The notes: generated by a model not told the origin, from the sequence alone. A DNA stretch of 49,006 nucleotides from an actinobacterium SCGC AAA044-N04 (GCA_000378885.1 KB900463.1:44687-93692), one strand, 5' to 3'. Counted from the first letter of the stretch, positions 1 to 10,299 are shown. Translations and numbers: made by a program.

Positions 1-566
1 AAGGAAGTAAAGGTGCAGATGGAGCACCCGGAAGTAAAGGTGATGCAGGTGCACAAGGAATACAAGGTGTTAAAGGTGACACTGGACTAACAGGAAGTTC
101 TGGTGCACCTGGTGGTACAGGAGCGACTGGTGCTGCGGGGATTTCTAATGCGCAGTGGGTTTCATTGCCTTCAAAATCACTTATAACATCAGCTGGAAGA
201 AGTATTGAAATTGTCTCGACATTCACTCTTAGTGCAAACACAAATTATCTATTTGAAGTGATGATAAATGGTCTAATTCCTTCAGGGAATTCCGAACCTC
301 TATATATTGGTGCAGCCATAGACTTGTGTGTAGGTGACACATGTACGCCAATTGGGAACCAGTATTCGATAGCCAGTAATTCCGACAGCTATGCGAATAA
401 CATCAATTCAAAGCAATTTGGAATTCGAATAATGGGCGCCTATGCCAATTTGACCGAAACTCCAACATTTGAAGTTCATATTTTTATTCAAACCACTTCG
501 TCAACATTGACATCTATTTCCTTCAGCGGTTCTGCCCTAATAACTAAGGTCGGTTCCATCGGATAA
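1..566 (+). CDS. Collagen-like Gly-X-Y repeat protein, 3' end only
   Basis: The gene enters from outside the window; its reading frame is set by the codon at 3 and ends at TAA 564-566. The visible part starts with 16 uninterrupted Gly-X-Y triplets (48 residues), then a segment of about 140 residues rich in Ser, Thr, Ile and Asn without Gly periodicity. This is the layout of bacterial collagen-like proteins: a triple-helix stalk capped by a globular, probably beta-rich trimerising domain. Such proteins are usually surface fibres or phage-tail-like structures. The signal peptide or anchor that would decide this lies upstream and is not visible. No phage genes are nearby. The function is unknown. 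It converges on tRNA-Gly. Confidence 0.75.
   Translation, partial: GSKGADGAPGSKGDAGAQGIQGVKGDTGLTGSSGAPGGTGATGAAGISNAQWVSLPSKSLITSAGRSIEIVSTFTLSANTNYLFEVMINGLIPSGNSEPLYIGAAIDLCVGDTCTPIGNQYSIASNSDSYANNINSKQFGIRIMGAYANLTETPTFEVHIFIQTTSSTLTSISFSGSALITKVGSIG
3..146 (+). repeat. Collagen-like Gly-X-Y coding repeat (16 triplets)
   Basis: A nine-base periodicity codes for Gly in every third position, with X and Y often Ser, Ala, Asp, Lys, Thr or Pro (for example GAP, GSK, GDT). Pro is scarce compared with animal collagen, as is common in bacterial collagen-like proteins. The repeat probably continues upstream of the window. Confidence 0.85.
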
Positions 567-571
567 ATACG

Positions 572-645
572 TGGAGCGGGTGACCGGGATCGAACCGGCA
601 TGGCCAGCTTGGAAGGCTGGGGCTCTACCATTGAGCTACACCCGC
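572..645 (-). tRNA. tRNA-Gly(TCC), CCA encoded
   Basis: The reverse complement folds as a cloverleaf. The acceptor GCGGGTG pairs with CACCCGC, the anticodon stem is CCAGC/GCTGG and the loop CTTCCAA gives anticodon TCC. The T arm has GGTTCGATCC. The 3' CCA is encoded (positions 572-574). It lies 5 bp beyond the stop codon of the converging collagen-like gene. Confidence 0.95.
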
Positions 646-702
646 ATGTGGTGCGTAGGGGCTAAAGGTACTGGGTCGGTAAGAGATGAGTGAAATCTCG
701 TC

Positions 703-708
703 TAGACT
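703..708 (+). promoter_or_regulatory. Candidate -10 box of tRNA-Pro
   Basis: TAGACT lies 14 nt before the mature tRNA 5' end, leaving room for a short 5' leader removed by RNase P. The same hexamer sits just before valS and ndk. I see no clear -35 box. Confidence 0.45.
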
Positions 709-722
709 CTCGCTTTGCGCCT

Positions 723-798
723 CGGGGCGTAGCGTAGTGGCTAGCGCGCCTGCTTTGGGAGCAGGAGATCGGGAGTTCGAATCTCCCCGCCCCGACCA
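723..798 (+). tRNA. tRNA-Pro(TGG), CCA encoded
   Basis: The acceptor CGGGGCG pairs with CGCCCCG. The anticodon stem is CCTGC/GCAGG with loop TTTGGGA, anticodon TGG. The T arm has GAGTTCGAATC. The 3' end ACCA is encoded. It lies 36 bp before trigger factor. Confidence 0.95.
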
Positions 799-834
799 GT
801 TCCTTTTAACTTGTTAGCTCACCTAGGAGTAATT

Positions 835-2130
835 GTGAAAAGCACTATCGAGACACTTTCCCCAACTCGCGTTCGCCTCGATATTGAAGTTGCTTATAGT
901 GAAATGACTTCACATGTTGCTGATGCTTATAAGAAGGTAGCAACACAAGTAAACATTCCAGGTTTTCGCAAAGGCAAAGTTCCTGCATCAATGATTGATC
1001 AGCGCGTGGGTCGCGGAGCTGTATTAGATGAGGCAATCAACGCAGCTCTTCCAGATTTCTATGGCCAGGCAGCTCGCGAACACACAGTTGCAGTTATTGG
1101 TCGCCCGGTTGTTGATGTTAAAGAGTTCGTTGATAACGAGAAGCTTGTATTTACTGTTGAGGTAGATATTCGCCCAGAAGTAACGTTGCCTGATTTCTCA
1201 AAGATTACCGTTGAAGTTGATGACGTTACTGTCACTGATGCCGATATTGATGAGCAGATTGAATCACTGCGCACACGCTTTGGAACACTCACAACAGTGG
1301 AGCGCGTAGTTGCCAATGGTGACTTTGCAACTCTTGATATGAACGCCTTTATTAACGGTGAAACCGTTGAAGGTGGACAAGCAAATGATCTTTCCTACGA
1401 AGTTGGTTCAGACAAGATGATTCCTGGACTTGATGAGATTTTGATTGGTATGGCCGTTGGTGAAACAAAGCGCTTTGAAACTGAGCTTGTTGGTCAACAA
1501 GAGGGTGAAAAGGGTGAAGTAGAGGCAACAGTTAAGGGAGTCAAAGAGCGCGAGCTTCCACCAGTTGATGATGCTTTTGCAAAGCTAGCTTCCGAGTTTG
1601 ATACTTTGGCCGAGCTTCGTGAAGATTTCCGCGAGCGCCTGGGCCGCGTGAAGAAGATGGAACAAGGAACACAGGCACGTGATCGCCTGGTTGAAAAACT
1701 ATTGGCAGATCTAGATATTCCAGTTCCAGATACTTTGGTTGAACTAGAAGTCAATGATCACCTTGAGGGTGAAGGCCGCTTAGAAGATGCAGTTCACCGC
1801 GCAGAAGTAGATGGTGAAGTCCGAGCATCACTAAAATCTGATTTCCTTCTAGATGCACTCGTTCAGAGTGAAGATGTTCAGGTCACTGAGATTGAACTCA
1901 CTGAGTACTTAGTTCGCACATCACAGCGCTATGGAATGGCTCCTCAGCAATTTGCTGAAGAACTACAAAAGGCTGGCCAGATTTCGCAGTTAGTTGCAGA
2001 GGTAACGCGCGCAAAGGCGTTGGCATCAGTCCTTGGTCGCATTACGGTGAAAGATTCATCAGGTGCAGTTATTGATCTTGAAGCGTTGCGCCCACAGCCA
2101 ACACCTGCTGATTTAGTCGAAGAGGCTTAA
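835..2130 (+). CDS. tig: Trigger factor, ribosome-bound chaperone and peptidyl-prolyl isomerase
   Basis: Trigger factor docks at the ribosome exit tunnel and shields nascent chains. The 431-residue product has the N-terminal ribosome-binding domain with the signature GFRKGKVP near residue 45, a central FKBP-type isomerase domain (about 150-240) and the long helical C-terminal chaperone domain. GTG 835 is chosen because AGGAGT stands 5-10 bp before it and the family N-terminus begins here; the reading frame also extends upstream to 811 without conserved residues. Actinobacterial tig typically precedes clpP1-clpP2, as here, with 120 bp between. Length is slightly under the usual 450-470 for actinobacteria. 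Confidence 0.97.
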   Translation: MKSTIETLSPTRVRLDIEVAYSEMTSHVADAYKKVATQVNIPGFRKGKVPASMIDQRVGRGAVLDEAINAALPDFYGQAAREHTVAVIGRPVVDVKEFVDNEKLVFTVEVDIRPEVTLPDFSKITVEVDDVTVTDADIDEQIESLRTRFGTLTTVERVVANGDFATLDMNAFINGETVEGGQANDLSYEVGSDKMIPGLDEILIGMAVGETKRFETELVGQQEGEKGEVEATVKGVKERELPPVDDAFAKLASEFDTLAELREDFRERLGRVKKMEQGTQARDRLVEKLLADLDIPVPDTLVELEVNDHLEGEGRLEDAVHRAEVDGEVRASLKSDFLLDALVQSEDVQVTEIELTEYLVRTSQRYGMAPQQFAEELQKAGQISQLVAEVTRAKALASVLGRITVKDSSGAVIDLEALRPQPTPADLVEEA

Positions 2131-2144
2131 TACTCTTTAGCCCT

Positions 2145-2170
2145 GAGCGAACATCGCCCAGTTCACGCTC
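2145..2170. other. Imperfect inverted repeat between tig and clpP1
   Basis: GAGCGAAC and GTTCACGCTC face each other across an 8-base loop, pairing 8 bp with a 2-base bulge. No T run follows, so it is not a standard intrinsic terminator. It could be an mRNA hairpin after tig or a regulator site for the clpP operon. The motif is not in the orientation expected for ClgR. The rest of the 120-bp gap shows only a strong Shine-Dalgarno sequence (CAGGAGG at 2237-2243) for clpP1. Confidence 0.3.
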
Positions 2171-2250
2171 CAAAGTGGCCAAACCGGGAAGCATTTACTC
2201 CCCAATATTGTTAGGGTCACTACAGGTAAAAAATACAGGAGGAAATTGAC

Positions 2251-2829
2251 GTGGATTTAGAAAGCAAAATGAAGGACCAGATTTACAACCGCTTGCTTGA
2301 AGAGCGCATTGTTTTCTTGTCAGGTGAAGTCCGCGATGAGATGGCCAACATGGTCTGTGCTCAACTACTTCTTCTATCGTCTTTGGATCCAAAGAAAGAT
2401 ATTTTCTTATACGTCAACTCACCAGGCGGATCTGTAACTGCGGGTATGGCTATCTTTGACACGATGGAGTTAATTCCAAATGATGTTGCCACAGTTACCT
2501 TTGGAATGGCTGCATCCATGGGTCAGTTCCTACTCACCTCTGGAACAAAGGGAAAGCGCTATGCAACTAATAGCTCGCGTATCTTGATGCACCAGCCACT
2601 GGGTGGAATTGGTGGAACTGCAATTGATATTCGTATTCAGGCTGAACAAATGGCGATTACAAAGCAAACTCTTTCAGAGCTAAACGCTTTGCACACTGGT
2701 CAAAGCCTAGAAAAGATTCTTGCAGACTCAGATCGCGATAACTGGTTCAACGCCAAGGATGCCAAGGATTACGGCTTTGTGGATCATGTAGTGAGTTCAT
2801 TGGGACAAATCACAGGAGGGAAAGCGTAA
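2251..2829 (+). CDS. clpP1: ATP-dependent Clp protease proteolytic subunit 1
   Basis: Serine protease subunit of the tetradecameric Clp chamber. The 192-residue product has the full catalytic triad: Ser89 in GMAASMG, His114 in MHQP and Asp163 in DRDN. The start is GTG 2251 with a strong ribosome site 8 bp upstream. Its stop overlaps the clpP2 start as TAATG, so the two are translated together. Actinobacteria assemble mixed ClpP1P2 complexes that work with ClpX or ClpC; clpX is two genes downstream. ClpP1 here has almost no propeptide. Confidence 0.96.
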   Translation: MDLESKMKDQIYNRLLEERIVFLSGEVRDEMANMVCAQLLLLSSLDPKKDIFLYVNSPGGSVTAGMAIFDTMELIPNDVATVTFGMAASMGQFLLTSGTKGKRYATNSSRILMHQPLGGIGGTAIDIRIQAEQMAITKQTLSELNALHTGQSLEKILADSDRDNWFNAKDAKDYGFVDHVVSSLGQITGGKA

Positions 2830-3452
2830 TGACATTTCAAGAGATTAGCTCACGCTACGTTCTTCCAACTGTTGAAGAAAAAACTGCTTATGGGTACAAG
2901 CGTCAAGATCCATACACAAAGCTATTTGAAGAGCGCATCATTTTCATGGGTCAGCCAATCGATGACACCGTTGCAAACGATGTAATGGCACAGCTATTGA
3001 CTCTGGAATCTATGGATCCAGATCGCGACATCATGATCTACATCAACTCACCTGGTGGATCTTTTACTGCGCTCACAGCTATCTATGACACGATGCAGTT
3101 TGTTCGCCCAGACATCAGCACTATTTGCTTGGGTCAAGCAGCATCTGCAGCAGCGGTGATCCTTGCGGGAGGTGCAAAGGGAAAGCGTTACGCCCTTGAG
3201 CACTCACGTATTTTGATTCACCAACCTTCATCAGAAGGTGGCGGTCAGGCTTCTGATATCGAAATTCAAGCTCGCGAAATCGATCGAATCTCTCGCTTGC
3301 AAGAAGATCTTCTATCTCGCCACGTTGTGAAGTCATCTGAAGAAATTCGCAAAGACATCGAGCGCGACAAGATTCTTACAGCAGCAGAGGCTGTTGAGTA
3401 CGGAATCATCGATCAAGTATTGGCATCACGTAAGGCCAAGCCAACTAAGTAA
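2829..3452 (+). CDS. clpP2: ATP-dependent Clp protease proteolytic subunit 2
   Basis: Second ClpP paralogue, 207 residues, with triad Ser106 (GQAASAA), His131 (IHQP) and Asp180 (ERDK). Compared with ClpP1 it has about 17 extra N-terminal residues, fitting the propeptide that is clipped from actinobacterial ClpP2. Start ATG 2829 overlaps the clpP1 stop, so the pair forms one translational unit. It is expected to form the hetero-tetradecamer ring that docks ClpX. Seven bases separate it from the following MFS gene. Confidence 0.96.
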   Translation: MTFQEISSRYVLPTVEEKTAYGYKRQDPYTKLFEERIIFMGQPIDDTVANDVMAQLLTLESMDPDRDIMIYINSPGGSFTALTAIYDTMQFVRPDISTICLGQAASAAAVILAGGAKGKRYALEHSRILIHQPSSEGGGQASDIEIQAREIDRISRLQEDLLSRHVVKSSEEIRKDIERDKILTAAEAVEYGIIDQVLASRKAKPTK

Positions 3453-3459
3453 ACTTTCT

Positions 3460-4698
3460 ATGAAACTATTTGAGGCGGGCTCCCTTTTCTCTTACAAGGG
3501 ATACCGTCTCTTTTGGTTTTCTAATGCAATCTTTGTTTTGGGTGCATCTGCATTTCCTATTGCATTAGCGGTAACCGTTCTAGATGCTGGCGGAACCGCC
3601 ACCTCTCTAGGCCTAATCCTTGGAGCACGCGTTTTATCTGGCGTTGTATTTGCACCATTTGCTGGTGTGTGGGCAGATAGGTTGCCGCGCAGAAATGTAA
3701 TGATTGGTGCAGATCTTTTCAGAGCAGCTGTCGTGATCTCAATGGTTTTTGTCTCAGCACCATCAATGCCGCATTTCTTATTAGGCCTTGCAGTTTTCTT
3801 GATCGGTGTTGGTGATGCTTTTGGCGCAGCAGCAGCCGGCGCAATCATTCCAAGTCTTGTTCCAGATGAAAAACTGCCTGCGGCAAATGTTGCACGAAAC
3901 ATCATGACAAAGGGTGCGACTATCGTGGGCCCAGGTATTGGCGGTGCATCAGTGTTTTTGATTGGTGGCAGATTTACTTTCCTCATTACTGCACTATCTT
4001 TTATCTTAGGCACTTACTTCCTTTTTAAGATTCAAGAAGACATCAATAGTGATAAGCGAGCACAAGAGCCTTTCTTTATTGAACTTCGAGAAGGCCTGCG
4101 CACGGTGAGAGATATTCCTTGGATTGGGGCCTTCATTCTCATGGTCTCAGTTCAGTTGATGGTTGTGCTTGCAGCAGAAACAGTTTTGTTGCCAGTTATT
4201 AGCCGCCGTGAATTTGATTCGAATACTCCCTTTGCATTGGCAGCATCGGCTTTTGCAATCGGAAGCATCATTTCAGCGCTGCTGTGTGTGAAGATAAAAG
4301 TTAAGCATGAAGGCTATGTTTCAATCTTTGTCTGGATGTTTATCATCATCGCTCCGTTGGCATTAGCATTTCCGGTATCAGGAACCTTCATTGTGATCGC
4401 TTATTTGTTTGCTGGTTTTTCAGTTGGGCCGTGGGAGGCTTGGTGGTCATCTGCTGTGCAACGCGAAGTGCCCGCACATTTGCAAGGTCGAGTGTTCTCA
4501 ATTGATCACATGGGTTCAGCTGGATTGATGCCCATTGGAATGGCATTGATCGGTCCGGCCGTTGCACTCTTTGGAGAAAAAGAACTACTCATTGGCGCAT
4601 CAATTTTTCATGTGTTGATTAGCTTTGCCATTCTTCGAGTTCCTGGGGTGAAAGACATGAAGATGCCCGCCAATTATTCTCACGGCGAACAGAGATAA
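3460..4698 (+). CDS. Major facilitator superfamily transporter, drug or siderophore exporter type
   Basis: Integral membrane protein of 412 residues with about 12 hydrophobic segments. It has the MFS loop motif GVWADRLPRRN near residue 70 and resembles the MFS_3 / EntS-like exporter group. The substrate is not readable from sequence. ATG 3460 is chosen; the frame extends upstream only inside clpP2. It sits between clpP2 and clpX, which are usually adjacent in actinobacteria, so this looks like an insertion in the lineage. Codon use and composition look like the neighbours, so there is no strong sign of recent transfer. Confidence 0.85.
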   Translation: MKLFEAGSLFSYKGYRLFWFSNAIFVLGASAFPIALAVTVLDAGGTATSLGLILGARVLSGVVFAPFAGVWADRLPRRNVMIGADLFRAAVVISMVFVSAPSMPHFLLGLAVFLIGVGDAFGAAAAGAIIPSLVPDEKLPAANVARNIMTKGATIVGPGIGGASVFLIGGRFTFLITALSFILGTYFLFKIQEDINSDKRAQEPFFIELREGLRTVRDIPWIGAFILMVSVQLMVVLAAETVLLPVISRREFDSNTPFALAASAFAIGSIISALLCVKIKVKHEGYVSIFVWMFIIIAPLALAFPVSGTFIVIAYLFAGFSVGPWEAWWSSAVQREVPAHLQGRVFSIDHMGSAGLMPIGMALIGPAVALFGEKELLIGASIFHVLISFAILRVPGVKDMKMPANYSHGEQR

Positions 4699-4733
4699 GC
4701 GTAAAAAGCCCAACATAAAACCGCTAAAGAATC

Positions 4734-4739
4734 TAAAAT
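4734..4739 (+). promoter_or_regulatory. Candidate -10 box giving leaderless clpX mRNA
   Basis: TAAAAT ends exactly 6 nt before the clpX ATG, which puts the expected transcription start on or next to the start codon. There is no Shine-Dalgarno sequence before clpX, in agreement. No convincing -35 box is seen. Confidence 0.55.
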
Positions 4740-4745
4740 TTACCC

Positions 4746-6032
4746 ATGACTAGAATCGGTGAAACAAGCGACTTGCTCAAGTGTTCCTTCTGCGGAAAAA
4801 CTCAGAAGCAAGTTAAAAAACTCATTGCCGGACCTGGCGTCTATATCTGCGATGAATGCATTGAACTCTGTAATGAGATCATCGTTGAAGAGCTCTCTGA
4901 AGCCTCATCCCTTGGACTTGCAGAACTTCCTAAACCGCAAGAAATTTTTGAATTCCTAGATCAATATGTCATCGGACAGAACCGTGCAAAGAAGTCTCTC
5001 TCAGTTGCAGTCTATAACCACTACAAGCGCGTGCAAAGTGGCAACCGTGAAGATCAAATCGAATTAGCTAAATCAAATATCTTGCTACTTGGCCCAACAG
5101 GGTGCGGTAAGACTCTGATGGCTCAAACTCTTGCACGCATGCTCAATGTTCCTTTTGCTATTGCAGATGCAACAGCGTTAACAGAGGCTGGCTATGTGGG
5201 CGAAGATGTTGAAAATATTTTGCTTAAACTTTTGCAAGCTGCAGATTATGATGTAAAAAAGGCAGAAACTGGAATTATCTACATCGATGAAATCGATAAG
5301 GTTGCTCGCAAATCTGAAAACCCATCTATTACTCGAGATGTTTCTGGTGAAGGTGTTCAGCAAGCGCTATTGAAGATTCTTGAAGGAACTGTTGCATCTG
5401 TTCCACCACAAGGTGGACGCAAGCACCCACACCAAGAGTTCATTCAAATTGACACAACCAATGTTTTGTTCATTGTTGGTGGGGCATTCTCTGGATTAGA
5501 AAAGATCATTGAAAGCCGAGTTGGTAAGTCTGGCGTTGGATTTAATGCAACTTTGCAAGATGCCGCCGATAAGAACCGTAAAGATATCTTTGCCGATGTA
5601 ATGCCTGAGGATCTTTTGAAGTTTGGAATGATTCCTGAGTTCATCGGCCGCTTGCCAGTGCTAACAAGTGTTGAGAACTTGGATAAAGAAGCTCTCATGC
5701 AGATTTTGACTGAACCAAAGAACGCACTTGTGAAGCAGTACCAGCGCCTCTTTGATCTAGATAATGTGGAGTTGGAGTTTGATGCCCCAGCACTTGATGC
5801 CATTGCAGATCTTGCCTTGGATCGTGGAACGGGTGCTCGTGGCCTTCGCGCAATCATGGAATCAACGCTTTTGAGTGTGATGTATGACGTTCCTAGCCGT
5901 GGTGATGTAGCAAAAGTCATTGTGAACAAAGATTGCATCGAAAATGGGGCGCAACCGCAATTTATTAAACGAACTGGTGATATTCCAAAGCGCTCACGCG
6001 CAGCAAAGGGTCAAGAGGAGAAGAGCGCATAA
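4746..6032 (+). CDS. clpX: ATP-dependent Clp protease ATP-binding subunit ClpX
   Basis: AAA+ unfoldase that feeds substrates to ClpP. The 428-residue product has the N-terminal zinc-binding domain (Cys13, Cys16, Cys35, Cys38), Walker A GPTGCGKT at 116-123, pore loop GYVG at 149-152, Walker B IIYIDEID at 177-184 and the C-terminal small domain. The ClpP-docking loop reads V-G-F at 264-266 instead of the I-G-F of E. coli, a conservative change. The start lacks a ribosome site but has a -10 box 6 nt upstream. It is separated from clpP1P2 by the MFS gene and is probably transcribed on its own. Confidence 0.97.
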   Translation: MTRIGETSDLLKCSFCGKTQKQVKKLIAGPGVYICDECIELCNEIIVEELSEASSLGLAELPKPQEIFEFLDQYVIGQNRAKKSLSVAVYNHYKRVQSGNREDQIELAKSNILLLGPTGCGKTLMAQTLARMLNVPFAIADATALTEAGYVGEDVENILLKLLQAADYDVKKAETGIIYIDEIDKVARKSENPSITRDVSGEGVQQALLKILEGTVASVPPQGGRKHPHQEFIQIDTTNVLFIVGGAFSGLEKIIESRVGKSGVGFNATLQDAADKNRKDIFADVMPEDLLKFGMIPEFIGRLPVLTSVENLDKEALMQILTEPKNALVKQYQRLFDLDNVELEFDAPALDAIADLALDRGTGARGLRAIMESTLLSVMYDVPSRGDVAKVIVNKDCIENGAQPQFIKRTGDIPKRSRAAKGQEEKSA

Positions 6033-6034
6033 TC

Positions 6035-6040
6035 TAGACT
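6035..6040 (+). promoter_or_regulatory. Candidate -10 box giving leaderless valS mRNA
   Basis: TAGACT ends 7 nt before the valS ATG, just after the clpX stop. No Shine-Dalgarno sequence lies between, so translation from a leaderless transcript is likely. Confidence 0.55.
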
Positions 6041-6047
6041 GCTCCTT

Positions 6048-8624
6048 ATGTCCGGCGACCTAGCTTCCAGTTTTTCACCAGCTGATATCGAAGCAACCCT
6101 GTATCAAAAGTGGGTTAACGCTGGCTACTTCACAGCGGACGCATCATCGAGCAAACCTGCTTTCTCAATTGTTTTGCCACCACCAAATGTGACAGGCGTT
6201 CTACACATTGGGCACGCACTTGATCAAACACTTCAAGATTGTTTATCACGTATGAAGCGCATGAAGGGCTTTGAAGTTCTATGGCTTCCTGGAATGGACC
6301 ATGCAGGAATTGCAACACAGAACGTTGTTGAAAAGCAGTTAGCTGCTGGTGGTAAGTCTCGCCATGATTTAGGACGCGAAGAGTTTGTTAAGAACGTCTG
6401 GGATTGGAAGGCTGAATCTGGCGGTGCAATTCTTGAACAGATGAAGCGCCTTGGTTCATCTGTTGATTGGTCACGTGAGCGCTTCACAATGGATGAAGCG
6501 ATGTCTAACTCGGTAGTTACTTTGTTTAAGAAGATGCATGATGCGGGCTTGATTTATCGCGCAGAGCGAATCATTAACTGGTGTACTCGTTGCTTAACCG
6601 CACTCTCAGATATTGAAGTTGAGCACCAAGATGATTCTGGTGAGTTTGTTTCAGTTCGCTACGGTGAAGGCGAACAAAGCATCACCGTTGCAACTACACG
6701 ACCAGAGACAATGATGGGCGATGGCGCAGTTGCTGTTCACCCTGATGACCCACGCTATAAGCACATGGTTGGAACTTCTGTACTTTTGCCACTTGTTAAC
6801 CGCATGATTCCAATCATTGCCGATGAACTAGTGGATCCAGATTTTGGAACAGGTGCTGTGAAAGTAACTGCAGCCCATGATCCCAATGACTTTGAAATGG
6901 CCGTTCGTCACAACGTTCCATTCGTTGTGATCATGAATGAGCATGGTGTTATGGATGGCACTGGAACTGAGTTTGATGGAATGGATCGCTTTGAAGCACG
7001 CGTGGCAGTGGTTGAAAAACTACGCTCACTTGGTCGCATCGTTGCTGAAAAGCGTCCATATATTCACGCAGTGGGTCACTGTTCACGCTGTGACACAACA
7101 GTGGAACCACGTTTATCTAAGCAATGGTTCGTAAAGGTTGCAACACTTGCTAAAGCATCAGCTGATGCTGTGCGAAATGGCTCAGTAACAATTGAACCTA
7201 AAGAGTTAGAACCTCGTTATTTTGATTGGGTAGATAACATGCATGACTGGTGTATTTCTCGCCAGTTGTGGTGGGGTCACCGCATTCCAGTTTGGTATGG
7301 ACCAAATGGTGAAGTGGTTGTAGTTGGTCCAGGTGAATCAGCACCTGCCGGCTACACGCAAGATCCAGATGTTTTAGATACTTGGTTCTCATCTGGCCAG
7401 TGGGCTTTCTCAACATTTGGTTGGCCAGAAAAAACTGCAGATTTAGCTAAGTTCTACCCGACTTCAGTTCTAGTCACTGGCTATGACATTTTGTTTTTCT
7501 GGGTAGTGCGCATGATGATGATGAGCACTTTTGCCATGGATGGCGTTCCACCGTTTAAAACAATCATGTTGCATGGTTTGGTGCGAGATCAATTTGGAAA
7601 AAAGATGTCTAAAAGTCGTGGAAATGTTATTGATCCTATTGAGTTTATGGACAAATACGGCGCTGATGCTTTGCGCTTTACGTTGGCTCGCGGTGCTAAC
7701 CCAGGCACAGACCAAGCACTTGCTGAAGATTGGATCGGCGGTTCACGTAACTTTGCTACCAAGCTCTGGAATGCAACCCGCTTTGCAATGATGAATGGTG
7801 CAACTGTTGAAGGTGAACTTCCAGCAGTTGATTCCCTGAACGCTATTGATAAGTGGATTCTGAGCCGATTGTCAGAGACTGTCTCTGAAGTTGACTCACT
7901 GCTTGAAAAGTATGAGTTCGCTCGTGCCTGTGAGATTTTGTATCACTTTGCTTGGGATGACCTATGTGATTGGTACCTAGAGCTTTCAAAGGAAACTTTT
8001 GCTGGAACTGATTCACAAAAGACTAAGCGTGTTCTGGGTCATGTCCTTGACCAACTCTTGCGCCTTTTGCACCCAGTAATGCCATTTATTACTGAGCAGC
8101 TTTGGACAACGTTAACTGGGGCACAATCACTGGTTATTGCTAAGTGGCCTGTGGCAGATGCTGCCCATGTTGATAAGGCTTCAGAGAAGCTTGTTACTCA
8201 GATGCAAGAGATCATCACTGATGTTCGCAGGTTTAGAAATGATCAAGGAATTAAGACTTCACTTAAGATTCCAGCACGTTTTGTTGCAAAGGGAGCAATT
8301 GCTGATTACTCGAGCGCGATGGCTTTTGTTTTGCGCCTTGAGCTTGGCGAAATCACACCCAGTGCAAAGGTTGAAATCGGTTCTGTAAAGATTGAGTTCG
8401 ATTTAACTGGATCAATCGATGTTGTTGCAGAACGCGCTCGATTAGAAAAGGATTTAGCTGCAGCGATTAAGGATAAGCAGACTGCAGAAGTGAAGTTGAA
8501 CAATGATGGCTTCATGGCTAAAGCACCTGAAAGCGTTGTTGTTGAAATCCGTGAACGACTTGCTAAAACAAGTACTGACATCGAACGTATTACTGCCCAG
8601 CTTGGCGCACTACCACAAGCATGA
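6048..8624 (+). CDS. valS: Valine-tRNA ligase
   Basis: Class I aminoacyl-tRNA synthetase that charges tRNA-Val. The 858-residue product carries HIGH at 53-56, the connective editing domain (about 190-350), KMSKS at 519-523, the anticodon-binding helical domain and a short C-terminal coiled coil (about 795-850, rich in Lys, Glu and Ala) typical of ValRS. The zinc-type pair WCTRC is near 178. The start ATG 6048 is 15 bp after clpX. The stop overlaps folC as ATGA. Length is normal for an actinobacterial ValRS. Confidence 0.97.
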   Translation: MSGDLASSFSPADIEATLYQKWVNAGYFTADASSSKPAFSIVLPPPNVTGVLHIGHALDQTLQDCLSRMKRMKGFEVLWLPGMDHAGIATQNVVEKQLAAGGKSRHDLGREEFVKNVWDWKAESGGAILEQMKRLGSSVDWSRERFTMDEAMSNSVVTLFKKMHDAGLIYRAERIINWCTRCLTALSDIEVEHQDDSGEFVSVRYGEGEQSITVATTRPETMMGDGAVAVHPDDPRYKHMVGTSVLLPLVNRMIPIIADELVDPDFGTGAVKVTAAHDPNDFEMAVRHNVPFVVIMNEHGVMDGTGTEFDGMDRFEARVAVVEKLRSLGRIVAEKRPYIHAVGHCSRCDTTVEPRLSKQWFVKVATLAKASADAVRNGSVTIEPKELEPRYFDWVDNMHDWCISRQLWWGHRIPVWYGPNGEVVVVGPGESAPAGYTQDPDVLDTWFSSGQWAFSTFGWPEKTADLAKFYPTSVLVTGYDILFFWVVRMMMMSTFAMDGVPPFKTIMLHGLVRDQFGKKMSKSRGNVIDPIEFMDKYGADALRFTLARGANPGTDQALAEDWIGGSRNFATKLWNATRFAMMNGATVEGELPAVDSLNAIDKWILSRLSETVSEVDSLLEKYEFARACEILYHFAWDDLCDWYLELSKETFAGTDSQKTKRVLGHVLDQLLRLLHPVMPFITEQLWTTLTGAQSLVIAKWPVADAAHVDKASEKLVTQMQEIITDVRRFRNDQGIKTSLKIPARFVAKGAIADYSSAMAFVLRLELGEITPSAKVEIGSVKIEFDLTGSIDVVAERARLEKDLAAAIKDKQTAEVKLNNDGFMAKAPESVVVEIRERLAKTSTDIERITAQLGALPQA

Positions 8625-9967
8625 TTATTTCACCCGATGATCAAGAGCGCGTTGATGCAATAGAGCAAGCGCTGCTCGCACGCTGGCCTGAAGTTCGAAT
8701 TGATCCAACAACAGAGCGAATTGCAGCGTTGGTTGATATTTTAGGTTCTCCGCAACTTACTTACCCAACAATTCATGTGGGTGGAACAAATGGAAAGACC
8801 ACTACAACACGAATGATTGATTCTTTGTTGTTTGCCCATGGGTTGCGCACAGGACGCTTTACTAGCCCACATCTTGAAACCTACCGTGAACGTATTGCTA
8901 TTAATGGTGAGCCTATTGATCCTAAAGATTTAATCTTTGCTTATAACGATATCGCCGCATATTTAGAGTTAATGGATGAGAAGTTTGAACACCCCTTTTC
9001 ATTCTTTGAAGCAATCACAGCACTTAGCTTTGTGGCCTTTGCTGAACATCCTGTAGATGTCGGAGTTATTGAAGTTGGCATGGGCGGGCAGTGGGATGCA
9101 ACTAATGTTGTTGATGCTGATGTCTCAGTAATTATGCCTATTGGCTTTGATCACATGGAATATCTAGGAAATACGCTCCATGAAATTGCTGCAACTAAGG
9201 CTGGAATCATTAAAGAAGGCGGCTTTGTTGTGCTTGCCCAGCAAGAGCCAGAGGCTGCTAAAGAGTTAATTAGAAAAGCTGCAGAGGTTGGCGCAGATGT
9301 TGTGCGCGAAGGCGTTGAGTATTCAGTTGCCTCAAGAGCAGTCGCAGTCGGGGGACAGCTCCTGACTATTCAAGGTTTGCACGACACATACGATGAAATC
9401 TTCCTGCCTCTCCATGGCAAGCACCAAGCTGCTAATGCTGCAAGTGCACTTGTTGCAGTGGAAGCTTTCTTTGGCGATCAACCACTAGATATCGAAGCAG
9501 TGCGCGCAGGCTTTGCTGCAGTAACTTCACCTGGGCGCTGCGAGGTTGTGCACCGCGATCCAACGGTAATTCTAGATGCTGCTCATAACCCTCATGGTGC
9601 TAAAGCACTAGCGCAGACGCTTAAGAGTGAATTTAACTTTGATGAGATTGTGGCAGTGGTGGGTGTTTTTGGCGATAAAGATGTCCTTGGAATCTTGCAA
9701 GAGTTAGAGCCAATTGTTGATCATGTGATTGTGACTCAAAGTTCATCTTCACGTGCTATGTCATCTTCGGATTTAGAAAAGCTAGCAACTTCAGTTTTTG
9801 GTAATGATCGAGTATTTGAAGTCATAGATTTGCATACTGCCCTTGATCGCGCCGTGGGAGATGCAACTAGACCCTTAAGTGAAGACACTGTCGGGATTAT
9901 TGTGACCGGTTCGGTTGTTACAGTGGGAGAAGCTCGAACCTATTTGAGAAAGAAGTTTGCGAAATGA
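8621..9967 (+). CDS. folC: Bifunctional folylpolyglutamate / dihydrofolate synthase
   Basis: Mur-ligase family enzyme that adds glutamate to folates and, in bacteria with the bifunctional form, to dihydropteroate. The 448-residue product has the P-loop GGTNGKT at 54-60, the central Mur ligase domain and the C-terminal domain with the DAAHNPHG motif near 315. It overlaps valS (ATGA) at its start and the small membrane gene at its stop (ATGA). Its product retains tetrahydrofolate in the cell and so also supports the one-carbon operon in this window. Confidence 0.95.
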   Translation: MIISPDDQERVDAIEQALLARWPEVRIDPTTERIAALVDILGSPQLTYPTIHVGGTNGKTTTTRMIDSLLFAHGLRTGRFTSPHLETYRERIAINGEPIDPKDLIFAYNDIAAYLELMDEKFEHPFSFFEAITALSFVAFAEHPVDVGVIEVGMGGQWDATNVVDADVSVIMPIGFDHMEYLGNTLHEIAATKAGIIKEGGFVVLAQQEPEAAKELIRKAAEVGADVVREGVEYSVASRAVAVGGQLLTIQGLHDTYDEIFLPLHGKHQAANAASALVAVEAFFGDQPLDIEAVRAGFAAVTSPGRCEVVHRDPTVILDAAHNPHGAKALAQTLKSEFNFDEIVAVVGVFGDKDVLGILQELEPIVDHVIVTQSSSSRAMSSSDLEKLATSVFGNDRVFEVIDLHTALDRAVGDATRPLSEDTVGIIVTGSVVTVGEARTYLRKKFAK

Positions 9968-10299
9968 AAGTCTTAGGAGCAACCGTTCTTGTTATGGAGA
10001 GTCTGACTTTAGGTTTTGCCATTTTGCTTGCAACTAAAGACCAACCAACCTCTGCCTTAATCTATGGCTCTGTTATGTCACTGCTTCTCTTTCTCAATGC
10101 CGGCATTCTCAAGCGACGTTCAGGTTTATATATCGGCTCAGTTCTGCAGGTTTTCATGATCTGTTTCGGCTTTTTCGTCCCATCCTTTTTTCTAATTGGG
10201 GTGATTTTCATAGGACTATGGGCCGCAGCCATCATTGTGGGCCGCAAGGGAGAAGCTGCGCGTGCGGCTCTCATGGCACAAGCAGGGGAAAAGGCCTAA
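9964..10299 (+). CDS. DUF4233 small membrane protein
   Basis: A 111-residue protein with three to four hydrophobic segments and a basic C-terminus. A gene of this size and type between folC and ndk is a regular feature of actinobacteria (DUF4233). The molecular role is not known. Its ATG overlaps the folC stop, so it is translationally coupled, which fits a conserved functional or expression link. Confidence 0.75.
   Translation: MKVLGATVLVMESLTLGFAILLATKDQPTSALIYGSVMSLLLFLNAGILKRRSGLYIGSVLQVFMICFGFFVPSFFLIGVIFIGLWAAAIIVGRKGEAARAALMAQAGEKA

Noticed and set aside
3-146. Short periodic repeat at the window start as CRISPR or satellite DNA
   Set aside because: The 9-base period is coding (Gly-X-Y) with variable third positions and no spacers.
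1494-1754. Long minus-strand open frames inside tig, valS, clpX and other genes
   Set aside because: They lie opposite well-supported genes, have Ser/Arg-rich antisense composition and no start signals or recognisable domains.
2145-2170. ClgR operator before clpP1
   Set aside because: The half-sites are in the opposite orientation (GCGAAC...GTTC) to the known ClgR motif and the spacing does not fit; kept only as an unexplained hairpin.
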